A stretch of DNA of 64,000 nt from Sphagnum compactum (GCA_965153455.1 OZ234494.1:26961354-27025353), one strand, 5' to 3'. Counted from the first letter of the stretch, positions 11,901 to 24,737 are shown. The notes: generated by a model not told the origin, from the sequence alone. Program-made: numbers and translations.

Positions 11901-12427
11901 AAACCTTGTCTATTAATAGGAGGAACATTGCATGTAAGCAATCCAACCCTTTAAAACCTTATCTTCCTACAAAATGAAAACAAGTGAGTTAATGAATATT
12001 TTATGGATATTGCTATAGTGCAATGGATGAAACCATAAAGATTATCTCATACATGTGTCAAAAATAATGAACTAACATTGGATGGGTGTCACCTTGGGTA
12101 CATTAAACAATTAGAAAAAAATAATCATTCATTTTGTTTGCAATGTTAAATTGAAGGGTTTAAGTTCATGTGTTCTTGTGAATTTCACCCAAGTTGACAT
12201 CCTTTTATGAGAACTAACATAAGAATTGAACCATGGAGGGTGAAAACATGCTAAAGTACACAATTAAATGTCCTTCATTTAGAATGGAATAAAAAATAGA
12301 TCGTTTTGGCCAAAAATAGAAAAAAATAGATGCAAATTTTATTTAAATTTCACTTTGAAACCACATTGTTTTCTATTGGGTTATTATTAAGTTGAATAAA
12401 AAATTTGAAAAATTTTGGAATAATAAA
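8986..12427. repeat. AT-rich segmental repeat, copy B (truncated)
   Basis: Begins abruptly inside the repeat, at the point equivalent to 38620 in copy D and 4975 in copy A, directly after the end of copy A. It then runs colinear with A and D to about 12427, apart from the solo LTR at 9364-10321 and a deletion that joins sequence equivalent to 6105 of copy A to sequence equivalent to 7860. At 12427 the repeat is cut by an LTR fragment; the expected continuation (as at 41336 onward) is missing. No convincing gene. Confidence 0.7.
9364..10321. mobile_element. Solo LTR (958 bp) with 4-bp target duplication
   Basis: The block starts TGTCACC and ends GGTTACA, imperfect inverted termini of the TG...CA type expected of an LTR. 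It is flanked by AGTA at 9360-9363 and 10322-10325. The same repeat without the insertion is present twice in the window: near 5331-5340 and near 38990-39000 the sequence reads through as TTGGTATACATATCC. This gives both borders to the base. The inside is pyrimidine-rich and encodes nothing I recognise; the open frames at about 9876-10345 are probably chance. A small non-autonomous element with LTR-like ends is the alternative. Confidence 0.75.
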
Positions 12428-12648
12428 TGTCGCAACCGTAGCCTTGGGCTCGCGACCAAAGGAAGGGGTTGCAATGTAGTGGGCTAAAAAAAAGCCCTGG
12501 AGTGAAGGAAAGTGTGAGGGAATGCACCCTCACACTCCCAAGGAAACTCCCACGTTGGGGAGTTGGAGTATCGGTGGACTCCCGAATGTTCTAAGAGCGA
12601 TTGTAGGTGTCAAATCCCAATGGATTGAAGAGTTCTTTATACCATTGG
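12428..12648 (+). mobile_element. LTR fragment (same family as the solo LTR at 58541)
   Basis: Starts TGTCGCAACC, as does the solo LTR at 58541-59509, and follows it for about 220 bp, including the shared CCCTCACACTCCCAAGG and GTTCTTTATA segments. The match stops near 12645-12650 at a short shared ATTGG, where it runs into reverse transcriptase sequence on the opposite strand. It is therefore a truncated LTR at a rearrangement junction, not the LTR of the neighbouring gypsy element, which has different ends (TGTAGC/TGAACC). Confidence 0.7.
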
Positions 12649-13015
12649 TGGAATGTCGTTTTCTTGTGATCCTTTGTAGTAAACACAATCTGGTTAACGC
12701 CTTGCTTCAAATCCACAATTGTGAAGATGTTTAAGTTTTCAATGTTATCAAATAGTTCTTCAAGGATGGGCATGGGGTACTTGTCCTAAGGTGTAACTAG
12801 GTTCAAAGGCCTATAATCCCCACACATCTTTTTTTCAATCCATAATCCAGCTGAATCTTTTTTGCTGGCATTATTGTAACGCTTGCGAAATTAAAACTTG
12901 ATGGCTGAATGAGATTAGCCTCATAAAGCTTTTTACATCTTTCATCTACTAATTCCCACTCATGCTTGTTCAACCTATGCCTCCTTCGATAGATGGGTGT
13001 CTCATTTGTAAGGTC
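12649..13015 (-). pseudogene. Gypsy reverse transcriptase, N-terminal part
   Basis: Minus-strand translation gives the standard entry to a gypsy RT: TPIYRRRHRL, an LIQPSS motif (LIxPS), a KK followed after a frame change by the CGDYRPLN block, DKYPMPILEEL, and FTIVDLKQG...QI, the first catalytic motif region with its aspartate. The YxDD box and everything beyond are lost at the junction near 12650. An in-frame TAG (12786-12788, plus-strand CTA) stands just before DKYPMP, where glutamine is common in relatives. This part would copy element RNA into DNA in a live element; here it is broken. Confidence 0.8.
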
Positions 13016-14999
13016 TATAAAGAATTATATGATCTTACACCTACTTAAGTCTTTCATTAAGAATGCGAACACATTCTCATACTTAATTAGCAAGTTTGTG
13101 ACCTGGTCTCTCTCCTTCTTGGTGAGTTAGTTCCCCATAACGAAAGAATAGTTGGAAACACATGGGATGGAGTTGGAAAGTGTGTTTGAAGAACCTGGTG
13201 TATTAGATTCTCCATTATCCAATTGCGCAGATTCGTAAAAAGTTATAATTGTTTCTCTAGAAGTTGATGTCCTCTAGGTGTATCAGAAACTACTTGCATC
13301 AAATTACATGGTACCTCCTCCCCCCAACATTAAGAGTGAAGTGTAAAGTGTTGAAAATAGACAAGTGTACTTGGTTGGGGTGCCATGTAATCGCATCACC
13401 AAAACTACAAGTTGATTGAATCAATGTTGGTGTTGTGTACATTTGAAAGAGTACACAGGTTACTAACAACCATGTAAGGGAATTCAAGTCCATGCTTCTC
13501 CCTAGTAGAGTGTTATGTTCCAATTTAATCACCTTAGTGTGACTAGTAATGCCAGTTTGGAACCCCATAGCCCTTTTTCTTTCTTCTAGGCTTGGTTCAT
13601 CCCAAGTGGTTGAAGCATGACGATACACCAGGCTTGGTCCATCTCCCTGAAAGGCATGTGCTCCTAGAAAAGAGACAAAGGTGGGCCAAACACTTATTGG
13701 TTTCCTATTGTGTTTGTAAGAAAGCAAGGAGGTTTTTTTTGCTTTGTAATTGGTTGGCAAGAACTTTGATCATCCAATATGTGAAAAACCTATAGGTTGG
13801 GGTCTTTGATGGTGTGCCTTAGAGCCAACTACAAAATTGAAAGTGGTGCAAGGTTGATTCACCAGTTGCATAGCTGGTGCACATAAGAACCGCATTGTGC
13901 CACATCGAGTAGGAGTGACTCTTTAAGGTAATGCATGACCAATGTGTAATGCTCCTGGACTTTTTCCCTTTGGTCAAACTGAGAAAGGGTGTTTTCAATT
14001 ACATAACCAAGTGTAGGAGGAATGGATTGAGCCCATGTAATCAATTTACCATGTCTGTGAAGAGACCGAATCTTGTGTCACTTAAGCCTTCTCCAAATCT
14101 AGTCGTTTAAAATCCTTGACACTCCCAACTTGAAATGATGAGGTCCACGGGGCCAAGTAATTCCATATGTTTTTTTTTGAATTTAGTTATATGTCAAAGG
14201 GCAAGAAAGTGAAATTGGCCTTCCATGCGAGGGTTGTAAACTATTGTGGAAATCTGGCTATGACTTCCATCAATCTCAATGCCGCCACTTACCTTGTAAT
14301 AGGACCAATGTCTATGTAGAGATACCTCTGAACCACCATCCCTAATTGTAGTAAGGCTTCGAGACCTAAACCAATACCACCAAAGAGCTCTAATAATGTA
14401 ATCCTTTCTTTAGGTGGTGTCGAGGTGATTAGTTAACGAAGTACTGGCTTAATTGGTTCGCCATGGCTTTCTTGGTTCACCATGGCTTTCCATGTTCTCA
14501 AAACTAGACATAATTTTGACCAAGGGCTCGTGGGCTGCTTTGAACCTTTGTAAAACCTCTGGTCCGTGTGGAATGTCGGTAGAAACCACCCTCAAGCTTT
14601 CAGTGACTTGGGCATAAGTTGTCTCCTCTTCATTTCCCTTTATCCATTCGTGGCTTAGCTTGTTGGATGTAGGAAATGGTGTATGCTTCCTTGAGCATAC
14701 AATGGTGAGCCATATAACTATGGTTCCCATGTAAATCAAAAGGTATGTATCCTAGGTGGTGGCCATCAATCTCCCAATTCACTCGGTAGTACACATGTTC
14801 GAACCGATTGTCAATTGTGAAACCTGGTGGAAACATGGCCTCTTGTCTAATGAGCACATCATAATTGGTGGCATTGGTGACTAAACATCTAACTTGTAAG
14901 TAAAGCTTTTAATTAATACCTTCATTGAAGTTAAGTGCAATCAAATCTAAATGTTCCCCAAGTACCTTCTTTACGCTCCCAGTAGCAGTGTGAATTTGC
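13016..14999 (-). pseudogene. Gypsy element spacer between protease and RT, decayed coding
   Basis: About 2 kb lie between the protease motif and the RT motifs, more than in compact gypsy elements. Minus-strand fragments look protein-like, for example about 14857-14630 (QEAMFPPGFTIDNRFEHVYY, then a DLHGNHSYMAHH stretch) and 14739-14449 (an acidic EEET...QVTESL stretch). Reading frame changes several times. I cannot assign a domain; it may be a lineage-specific pol linker or an extra domain. Confidence 0.45.
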
Positions 15000-15115
15000 C
15001 ACATAGATTCAGTAGTTTGGGGTCGAACATGCTCATCTTCTTAGCAAATTGAACTCCAAGAATCATTGGTTGGGCGTCTGTATCAAGAAGTACCACTCTA
15101 GGTGTATGTTTTCCC
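15000..15115 (-). pseudogene. Gypsy aspartic protease core
   Basis: The minus strand encodes RVVLLDTDAQPMILGVQFAK, which matches the retropepsin pattern (hydrophobic-LLDTGA-hydrophobic, then the ILG flap-side motif). The catalytic triad reads D-T-D instead of D-T/S-G, so the glycine after Thr is replaced by Asp, a change expected to cripple it. It lies just after a stop codon (about 15118) that closes the preceding gag-side frame, consistent with gag-pol order. Confidence 0.7.
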
Positions 15116-15117
15116 AC

Positions 15118-17541
15118 CTAGATTGTTGATTCAATATTATTGACAATGGCAATTCTGGTGGCGATGGAAGTTCTTTCTCTAAACATCACCTTCGGAAATG
15201 AATGAGAGACTTTGTGGAGAGAATGGCTATCCACAACACCTTTCTTGAGCAACAAATCCACAAGTGAGGTGTTTTTAGCTCCCTTTTGATATGTGAATGT
15301 AGAATTAGAGGTAGGAAAGCCCACTAGTTTAACCATGCTAAAACTAGCAACTAAATTACGAATGCCATCTACAACACATGAGCCAATCAAGTGTCTCTCC
15401 AAGATGTTAAATGGGACCCTTGTAGCATCTGGATCAGGGATTACTAAAAGACCTGATGTAATGTTTAGGGTATCCTTTAGTATTGCAATTATGTCCCTGA
15501 TGCTTAGCTTCAAATCTTGAAAAATAAACAATGGTGTATTCATAAGCTTTTGCGCCATTTCACACATTTGAAGTTGGCATTCCATAAGTTGATCAGTGGG
15601 AAATTGTATGTTTTCTTGATGTACATGTATTATTACAACATGAGAACTTGATGCCCTAGCAGCTTGTGGTGTAGTAGTCTCCTCCCCCCTCACCAACAAG
15701 GTGTGTTTTTCTTCTATGTTAAGAGGACGAAAAGGTTGTGGCATGATTGTTCGAGCTCCTTTAGCCCTAGTCATAGAATTCAAACTTGACGTGAGGCCAT
15801 TAGTCTGATTTACTTGCTTAGTGGCAAAACCTTCGGGCACCACACTAGCCTCTTATGCCACGAAGTAAGAAGGGTAAAAATAAGTAGCAAATTTTGCTAT
15901 GAGACTAGAATTGTGTGCACCCAACCATGGCATTATGTGAGAGGCCATAGAATGACCTAGGAGGTCCTTCCTATGATCCTGAACCTTATACTGGTTGGGC
16001 ATGACTAGCTGGTTGGGAAGACTTACCTTTTAGATTAGCAAGTTCGGCCTTCAATGATTCAAGTTCATTTTGTAGAGTTTAAATTTGAGTGGCATGGGCT
16101 TGAAATACTTCTCTCTTGTCAGCATTGTGTTCTTTCTTCTTACCATTCTTATTGGAATTACCCTTGGTGGGACAACTTGAGTGGAAGGCTAAGGTGTTTT
16201 GGCTTTTGGTTGAGGGGTAGTAGAAGATGCTGGCAGATTTTACCATGGTAATCGAAGTTGCTTCTGTTTCGAGAACTTGGCAAAACAAACATCTTTCTGA
16301 TGTCCCTCTTTCCCACAATAATCACAAAAGAAATCCTTAGAAGGAATGTTGCACTCACTAACTTTGTGGGGAGGATTACCACAATAGTTGTAAGAAAGTA
16401 GGAAAGGTGCAATCGACTACATCGTTTCAGCCTTTGAAGAAGAATGTGATGATCTGGTTGGTGCAACTAGTGGAAGTTGAGGCTTTGAACATGATGGAGG
16501 CCTCATAGTACTGGCCTCATAGTGTGCATGAGCCAATTCTAGCTTTTCAAAAATGTTGTACACATCCAACAAACTGTACAAGACCCTAAATTTTGCAAAA
16601 ACTCGTTGCAAAACCTACGCATGGAGTGTTGGAGTACCTTCCAATGAACAAAAATACTAATGGGCAGCTTCCAAGTGTGTGACGTTCTGAATATCGTCTT
16701 TGAACTGAGAAGCTTCTTATAAAGCATCTTGAGAGTTTTATCCTTTTGCCTAGAGAATGTGGTGAGTTGTAGAATTTTTTCAGAACTTTTAACTGGGAAT
16801 TATAGTTTAAGAACTCAAAAGAATTCTCCACTGGATTGACAAAAGCTAGTGGGAGGAATGTTTGTGGTACCAACAATGAGTTGTTGAGGAGAAAGGTTTA
16901 TTGAAGTAGGTATCGGATCTAGATTATTGGGCATAGTCCCATGATGTGCAATGGCAGTTTGAAGTGCAGTTTGCAAGGTGGCGACAATGGCTATGGCATA
17001 TGCTGGATTGGGGGTCTGAATGACGCCAAAATCCTCGGAGAATGTTACTCATAGACATCCAATGCTTCATAGTGCACTTAACGAGCCAATTGTTTAAATG
17101 CAAACGCCTCGATATAATTAACGCCATACTTAGATTCCTATTCACAAACCATAGTTAAAAAGTTGCCTTGAACTCCCTCAAAGCAATGGTACCTAGCCTT
17201 CTATTGAACTTCTCAATTCTCTTAAGAAGAACTATTGACTTCCATGGTGTATATCGTTGTACAGGTCACAACTTGCAACAAAATATATGATGCAGGTGTG
17301 AAAATAGGTGTACCCCATTGATTAACCCCTCCAAATGGACTCTGATGTACTATTCATGTAATGTAACTTGAACCAAATTCCAAATAGGAATTGTACTAGA
17401 TGATGATGGCGTTGTACACACTTGATGGTACCATCACGAAGATCGTGAGTGCAAAAAAATCGGCTCAAATGATTGTGTGTTACTTTGTAACTGATACCTT
17501 GGTTCTAGTTCTACGGTAGTGCTCTCATCATCCGAGGACAT
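15118..17541 (-). pseudogene. Gypsy gag with CCHC zinc knuckle, frameshifted
   Basis: The probable start is the ATG at 17541 (MSSDDESTTVELEP), about 25 bp after the LTR end. A CCHC nucleic-acid-binding knuckle, CDYCGKEGHQKDVC (C-x2-C-x4-H-x4-C), lies around 16330-16285. Several shorter frames between 16.4 and 17.1 kb are the shredded capsid part. The longest intact stretch, 15843-15118 (241 codons), lies between the knuckle and the protease and includes hydrophobic and polar segments of no known fold. In a live element gag packages the RNA genome. Confidence 0.65.
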
Positions 17542-17566
17542 GGTGTTTCCCCATGCCCCAAAATTT

Positions 17567-19187
17567 TGTAGCAAAACAAAACACTACATACAAAGTTCCA
17601 TCACAATGTATGATTTGAAGAATACGGTGTGTCAATATGGATGAACAATGACGGACAAAGGTCGAATGGATGTCGGCCGAAAATTAGACGAACACTGGAT
17701 GAATGTTGGACAAGGTCGGACGAAAGTTGAACGAAATGGAAGTCGAACAAAAGTCAGTCAAAAACAAAAGTCGGATGGATGTTAGACGAAACGGAGGCTA
17801 AACAAAATGGAGGTCAGATGAAATGGAACTTGGACGGAAGTTGGACGAAACAGATGTCGAACGAAAGTCGGATGGACGTCCGACGAAAGTCGAATGGACG
17901 TTAAACAAAAGTCAGACAAAAGTGGGTTGGACAATGAAAGAAAGTCGACCGAACGTCAGTAGGAATTGCAGAACAATAGTACGATGGAACAATAGAATAA
18001 TAAAACGGCGAAATGGCAAAATAGCGAAATGGAACGGAATGGAATGGACTGTGACTATGATGGACTGCGGTGCAATGGTCAATGACTGTGATGATTGGTG
18101 TTGTGTTGCTGCGAACGCAATGTTGTAGATCGTTTAAGAGCTCTGCAATGATGGCGAATGACAACGCAACAGACGTGTATTGCAACTCACGGCGCTATAG
18201 ACCACCTGGGAGTGCGGCACTCTAACTTGCAACATTGTAAATCGCTTGGAAGCTCTCTAGCGATGGTGGGCAGTAACGTGACGAACGTCGTGTTACAAAT
18301 CGTGAGGGAGATTTGTAGCGATGGCATGCAAAAGCAAATTTTTTTTCTTGCTTGAGGTTACAATTGGCCCTGGAGTCTTCGAGCCTCTTCAAGGCTTCCT
18401 CCGCCTCCTCCTAAATCTCTATGCGCAAACGAGAAAGACAAAAACAATTGCTTTTTGCAAGATTGGCGATGACACTTGTGATGGCAAAGAATAAACGACC
18501 AATGTTCCAAGATTTTCCAGGACTTGATCGTGGCGGCGTGACGTCTAAGCAACAATAGGTAGAAGGGTGCTATACTTTAGATGTTTTTCTCTCTCCCTCT
18601 AGTTATAGTAAAAGCACCAATAAGGAGTAACACCAGCTGCCTCCAACAGTAGCAGCAACACTAGCTCCCTCCAGTAATAGTAATAACACCAGCTCCTTCT
18701 AGTAGCAGTAATAGCACCAACAATAGTAGGTGGCAACACCAGCTCCCTTTAGCAGCAAAAAAAATGCCAAAATTCAAAGTTTAAGAAAAATTTGTCGCTT
18801 TCAACATGAAGCAACATAAAGCAAAGTTTTTCTAGAATTAAATTGCAAAGAAAGAAAGAAAACATAGTGTATGTAAACGATGGTCGTGTAATAGTTGCCG
18901 TGGGCATCTAAAAATCATGTCTGACTATGGAAGAAACTTTTTGACTATGGAGGAAATTTTCCTTGACAGAAGAATTCTAGAAAAACTAACAAGAGAAGGG
19001 AAGAGCTTGGCTTTTTATATAGTCGCTAATAAGCTGAAACCCTAAGCACCTAATAGCGTACATTAACCTGAGAACGTACATTAACCTTAAAAGGCATGAT
19101 TGGCATGCCCATAATCGGCCATCATGTATGAGGCCATGCATACGAGCATGACATTTTGTAAGAAGGGCAAATTAACAACAAGGTTCA
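17567..19187 (-). mobile_element. 5' LTR of the gypsy element (about 1.6 kb)
   Basis: On the minus strand the LTR runs TGAACCTTG ... GCTACA (TG...CA). A TATA box (GACTATATAAAAAGCC, about 19030-19010) marks the promoter. Next to the inner end lies AATTTTGGGGCATGGGG, in the primer-binding position; I cannot say which tRNA it matches. Inside, 17640-17960 is a degenerate array of GGACGAAAGTCGG-like units, and 18600-18770 a loose repeat of CACCAGCTCC(C/T)TC. The outer flank AGTAT (19188-19192) would be the target duplication; its partner is lost with the 3' end. Confidence 0.65.
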
Positions 19188-22100
19188 AGTATTTGAAAAA
19201 TCATGCAAAAGTTTGTTCATGTAATAAAAGCACGTTCACACTTGGTGTTAACAACTCTAGTGTTGAGTCCTTTAACATTATGCTAGTCATTTAAGACTTA
19301 AACCTCCTTACTAGGGAAATTTTGTTAACATTCATTTAACATTAAACTATCACTTATTTAACATTGTGTGCCACCTAAAATGCCACCTAGATTTTCATTT
19401 AACATCGAATTAATATCAATTGTGAATGCAACATAAGTACGATGTTATAACAATTGTTCAAAACATTTTATGATTTGAAAGGTGCAATTTGAAAGGTATT
19501 AGGAGTAGGGTATTCATAAAATAAGTGCCTCACTCCGAAGGCATTACTTGACCTAAAGCACTTGAAGATGCATATGGAAAACATATATAATTATGAAAGG
19601 TCATACCATTTTTTAATACACCTCTTCAAGGCATGTCTAATACTGTGTGAATTATATTGATTATTGTTCATTTGTTCCTTTCAAACCATAATGTAAATTT
19701 GTAAGACACATAGGGATGCATTCCACGATTAATAGGACTTGCCATCTTTTGCAATTCATGGGTTATTACTTTAGGACCTAAAACAAAATTGTGCATTGAA
19801 GTATTGAAATATTTTTTATATGAAATGAATAAAATCATTCATAATCTTTCCTAAGACTCAAACCATGTTGTTTGCCCATCTTGTAAAACGATCTTCAATT
19901 AAGAAATTTTTCAAGATGTGAAACAATGCAAATTCAAACATGGAAGTTAACATGTATTGAATATTCTACACCAAATACTAACAAAGATTGAAAATTAAAA
20001 GTAAAGTCACAATCATTAAAGAAATCAACAACTTCCTAAGGTGGAGGAGATATTGAGTTTTGAGTAAATTTTTTCAATTAGTTAAGTTATCAATAATTTT
20101 GGTAATAACCATCGGTTTTGCATGATGGTTGGTTTTCAAATACCCCGTCAATAAGTGCCAGTTAACTTGCTGGTTATACATGGGTTACATGTCCCTTTTT
20201 GGGACACCTAAGAAATATCTTTATTTTCCTAGGTGGCTTTGAGGTTTGGTGTCAAATTGGGTACCCCAAATCCAACCTTATATATCCATAGTAAGTGGGT
20301 AGTGTCAAATAAAAGCAACATGGGAAATTGGTAATTGGGGATTTATTTTTCTTGACAAGAAAATTGATATTACTATGTGGATCTAAATAATTTTCAATTT
20401 TTCATTATTTGATATTGTATGTGGCAATGTTTTCATTGTCGAAATTTGACAAAATTTTCATCTCAAAAAATAATAGGGGATATTATCTCATAAGTTCTTG
20501 GTTTAAAAAAACACCAAATCTTTTAGAATTTTTTTTGGGGGGAAATTTCGTCACCTTTTAAGTTTTGGGGTGGTTCATGCGAGTTTTTTTCTTATAGTTT
20601 TGACATTAAGAAAAAAAGTTGTTGCCAATTAATGTTATATCCTTTCCATACAATCACAAACAATGCTAAGGTAAACATATACATTATTGCACACAAGTTG
20701 ATAATTTAACACATATTTATATTCATATTTATCATATTGTGTCTTATTTTAAGTGATCTTCATGATTATCAGTATATCAAGTGGAGGTCGACAATATATT
20801 TTTGAACTAGGAAGACAATTGAATGTATCGAAAAAACAAAATGCTTGAAAACAATGCATTAAGCATTTTACTTTTAGATCTCATATATATTTCATTTCTT
20901 ACTTGTTTTGAGTGATTAAAAAAATATGAATGCATCAATTTGAGCTTTTAAATCTTCTTTCAACTCCAAGTGCAATTGAGTTCTATTTAAAGATCTTTGG
21001 CTCCAATTCTTACTTTGCCAAACCAAACATTTATCAGACCAAACAAAACATTATTTCCAAGCCACATATTTCATTATTTGTCCATTTTGAACAATTAATG
21101 ACCATGATGGGTGCATCAAGTGAAGGTCCACCATACCTCTTTTAAGTCTAAACATAATCACGATATGTTTAAAGATTTTGAACTTTTTGAAAATTGAAAT
21201 GTTGAAACACCAACCTATCTACCTTACCTCCAAAAGCTAAAAAAAGAAAACACTATTGAATGGGCTATATGGTACATGTGAGTGCAACTACACTTGTAAA
21301 CCAATAGTACTTTGCATTCCCCCTAAGATTTTTGGGATATTCGTTTCTTATTTTATTTATTATTGGTATGAACTTATGATAAAGGGTTGACCTTTTTTTA
21401 TTAAATGTTGTTAGTACCATGTGAATTGAATACCTATCAAAGCTCATTTTTTGGGAATTTCATTCCCATATTGATAAAACGTTGTCATATTTGAACTTGG
21501 AACTTGTCATAAGGGGCAAACCCATTCCATAATATCTAAGTTTTATTATTGGGTGACACGGGATACATGTGATTCATGAGATTCATATTTTGGAGAACTT
21601 CATGAAACATTTCATATTTTAATTATCATTGGTTTGAATGAATGTTGGTTCAATTTTTTCTTTAAAAAAACATTACACATGATAATTTTTTGAATAGGGT
21701 GTTTGTGAGATTTTTTTAATGGCATGAAGCAATGTAAAAAAAAAAACACTTACTTTTGAATGGTCTCTACAATTAAATTTTAGTTGCAAATAACATTTGT
21801 GACTAAAATCCCTTTAGTCGATTTAGACAAGTTGCATGCAATATTAGTCGCAAACGCTAAGGAGGTATTGGATGAAAGAAAAAATGAACAAATACAAGTT
21901 CATCCTTTGACTTCATTGTATACGTCTTATCACATACGATTATGATGTGACAATTTTGGCCTATTGAGGCCAAATGATGTGTTGGCACGTATCCCAATAT
22001 TTAATTATTTAAAATACATATTATTATTATTTTGAAATAATTTGGGATGTTCAATTCACATGCTTGGATTATTTTTGTTATATCATGTGGTCCAATATCA

Positions 22101-22385
22101 ATATGCCACATGGCATTTAAAAATTGAATTTAATACAAAATATTATTATTATGTTGGTAGGTATTTAGGTACGTACATAAGTAAGTGTTTACAAACTTAG
22201 GTTACATACCTACGTACTTACTTAGGTAAAAAGGTAGGTAGGTAGGTCTCCCTTTCTTAACTTAAATACCTACTCATATAAATAGGTACATACATAAGTC
22301 AACCTGGGTGGGTAGGTCAAACTAAACACTTACTTAATTGGGTAAATAAGTAGGTTGGGGAGGTAGGAGATTTAAAATTGTGCAT
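19188..22385. repeat. Segmental duplication unit 1, block E (partner 32799-36485)
   Basis: Colinear with 32799-36485 over its length, with small indels (for example about 90 bp extra in the second copy near 33840-33930). I see no gene. The last part (about 22140-22370) is a loose run of GTAGGT/AGGTAC units. The block passes straight into AT-rich block C, just as the partner passes into block D, so E, the AT-rich block and the membrane-protein gene form one duplicated unit. Confidence 0.8.
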
Positions 22386-24737
22386 ACGTTTTTTTTGTTT
22401 TGGATTAAGCCTTTTGATTGGCTCATCCCATTTGCACACATTTTTTTAATGTGAAATTGGATGATCACACCCCTCATTTATATAATGTTCAAATTAGGAA
22501 TGAAGAACAAACAATATGGGATAAGTTTTGAAGTTCCAACTTCTTCACAAAAGAAGTTGTGACTTCAAAATTCTCCTCATGTTTTTTATTCTTAATTTTT
22601 AAATTTCTAAATAATTCAAGTACAATTCACTAAATAATTAGATAATCATTTAATTAATAATGACTAAATTTAATCTATATTCAAAACATAAACTATACAC
22701 AAAAATTATTAAGTATTCATTATCAACTTTTTAAATAGCTAATACCTTGTTAATATTTAATTGATTAGCTACCTAGATACTCACAAGTTGTCAATACATA
22801 ACAATAGATAAATAAATAATTAAAATATTTTAAATTATTTCCTTACTTTTGAAAATCTGGTTGAATTATAAATAGTATAATTAATGTAGAAAACTATAAT
22901 TATTATACTTAAATAATTATCATTATAAATAATTATTTTAAAATAAAAAATAATGAACTAATCATTTCTTTAAAAAAAAACTTCCTACACAAATTATTTA
23001 TTTAAAAAGTAACATGAAACTAATTATTTTAATTTCTTTATAATTACATTTATTATTTTAAAGATTGTCATTAGTCAAGTAATCTTCTTTTTTTCAATTG
23101 GTAATTACGCAATATAAATACAGTAATCTGCTGAACATATATTATAATTTAATTGTTGTAACAAAAAAATTCCTTTGTCATGAACACTATTGATTTTAAT
23201 AAATTGTGATTTTATTGATTTCATGTATGAATAGTAATATTTTTAAATTTTTTGAGACATGTGATTTATCTATTTTGTTGTGAATATAATATAACACATA
23301 CTAAAATCGCATCTAGATTTCAGATCATGTCATAAAAATTGAATGCTTACTATTTCAAATATTACGAAGATTAAAAAGATCATTAAACAACATCATTACA
23401 CTTGATAATTTGATGTAGGAACATTTATTGTCATCTTACATTATAAAGTTTTTAATGTTTTAATTTATACATACAAACAATTTTTTTAATATATCAAAAC
23501 TAATAAAATCCAATTTAAGAATTAAAATCCAATAAGAATTGAACCATGGAGGGTGAAAACATGCTAATAAGTACACATTTAAATGTCCTTGATTTAGAAT
23601 GTAATAAAAAAAAATCGTTTTGACAAAAAAAATGAAGAAAATAGATTCAGATTTTATTTAAATTTCATTTTGAGATCATGGTGCTTTCTATTGGGTTTAT
23701 ATTAAATTGAATACAAAATTTGAGAAAATTTGGAATAATAAAAGTAATGAGCAAATACTTTTGAATTTGACTGGTCAATATGATGTTCAAAACTAATTTT
23801 TCATTAGAAATTTGAATGAATTATAAATAAATGTCATATAGTTTGAAATTAATAGAATTGGATTTTATTTTTTTTGAAATCGTATTCACATTCAAATTCT
23901 TTTCCATATGTCATAAAAAGGGCATTTAGGGCAACTTCCATTCAACAATGATTACTTATTATTCCTTTCATGGAATTTTCACCAATTTTCTTTTGTTTTG
24001 AATCATATATATGTTAAGTATTTGAACAAATTCAATGGAAGCAGGGAGAATTTTACATCTTTGACAAGATTAGTCATAAGGGTGGAATCCTTTCAACATT
24101 TCATAACTTACTATTCAATGACTTAAAAACTAAAATAAAAATTGGAACCAACAATTTATTGGATGTAAGGTTTACCTTTTATGGTACGTTCACACTTGAA
24201 ACAAAAAACTCCCTTATTGGAACTACATTTACATGCATATTTTTTTTAATGAAACATGGCAATCTATCATATGCACATAGTATTTCAAATGTCATTCAAA
24301 TGATGGGTAAAGTTGAAAACATAATTGTGCAATCGTTGACATTCAAAATTTGATTGAAAAATACATTAAAATAACTCAACTTATTTACGAGGGTGTTAAG
24401 ACACATTGAAGATTATATGTTGGAGTTTTTCTTTTTGTAATTTAGGGTTAAATGTAATGTGAAGCATGAAAACAAGATATTAATTCATATAATATTATCA
24501 TATAACTATGCAAAATGATTGAAATGGTTTTAATTCACATTAGAGCAATATGAACTGAAGAAATTAAATGTGTACAAACATAGGTATTTGATATCATAAG
24601 AAGTGTTTCACATAACAATACATGACAATAACTTTAAAACCTTGTTTGTTTCTTATCACATCCAAAACAACATTTGATGATGGATCAATGCTGTGGGTAT
24701 TATGTAAAATTCATCATTAAAATGAGCAAAATTAATT
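22386..24737. repeat. AT-rich segmental repeat, copy C, with two deletions
   Basis: 22386-23160 matches about 36486-37220. The next base matches 39695 onward, so about 2.5 kb is missing. Another jump at about 23520 corresponds to losing about 1.1 kb (40045 to 41125). After that the match is continuous to the stop codon of membrane-protein copy 2. Non-coding; the last 500 bp are the 3' flank shared by all three family members. Confidence 0.75.

Larger units (their letters stand above)
12649..19187 (-). mobile_element. Ty3/gypsy LTR retrotransposon, 3'-truncated and decayed
   Basis: Read on the minus strand the order is LTR (19187-17567), a short leader, gag ATG (17541), a CCHC zinc knuckle (about 16.3 kb), a protease motif (about 15.07 kb), a spacer, and the first part of reverse transcriptase (about 13.0-12.65 kb). 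RNase H, integrase and the 3' LTR are missing because the element is cut at about 12650. Many frameshifts and stops show it is dead. Its right border at 19187 coincides exactly with the point where homology to 32799 onward begins, which supports the LTR end call. Confidence 0.75.

Noticed and set aside
13299-13760. 153-codon minus-strand frame between protease and RT motifs
   Set aside because: Could be the decayed pol spacer, but its residues show no known domain; kept only as part of the spacer entry.
17823-18185. Open frames of about 100 codons on both strands
   Set aside because: Produced by degenerate GAAAGTCGG/AAATGG repeats in the gypsy LTR.
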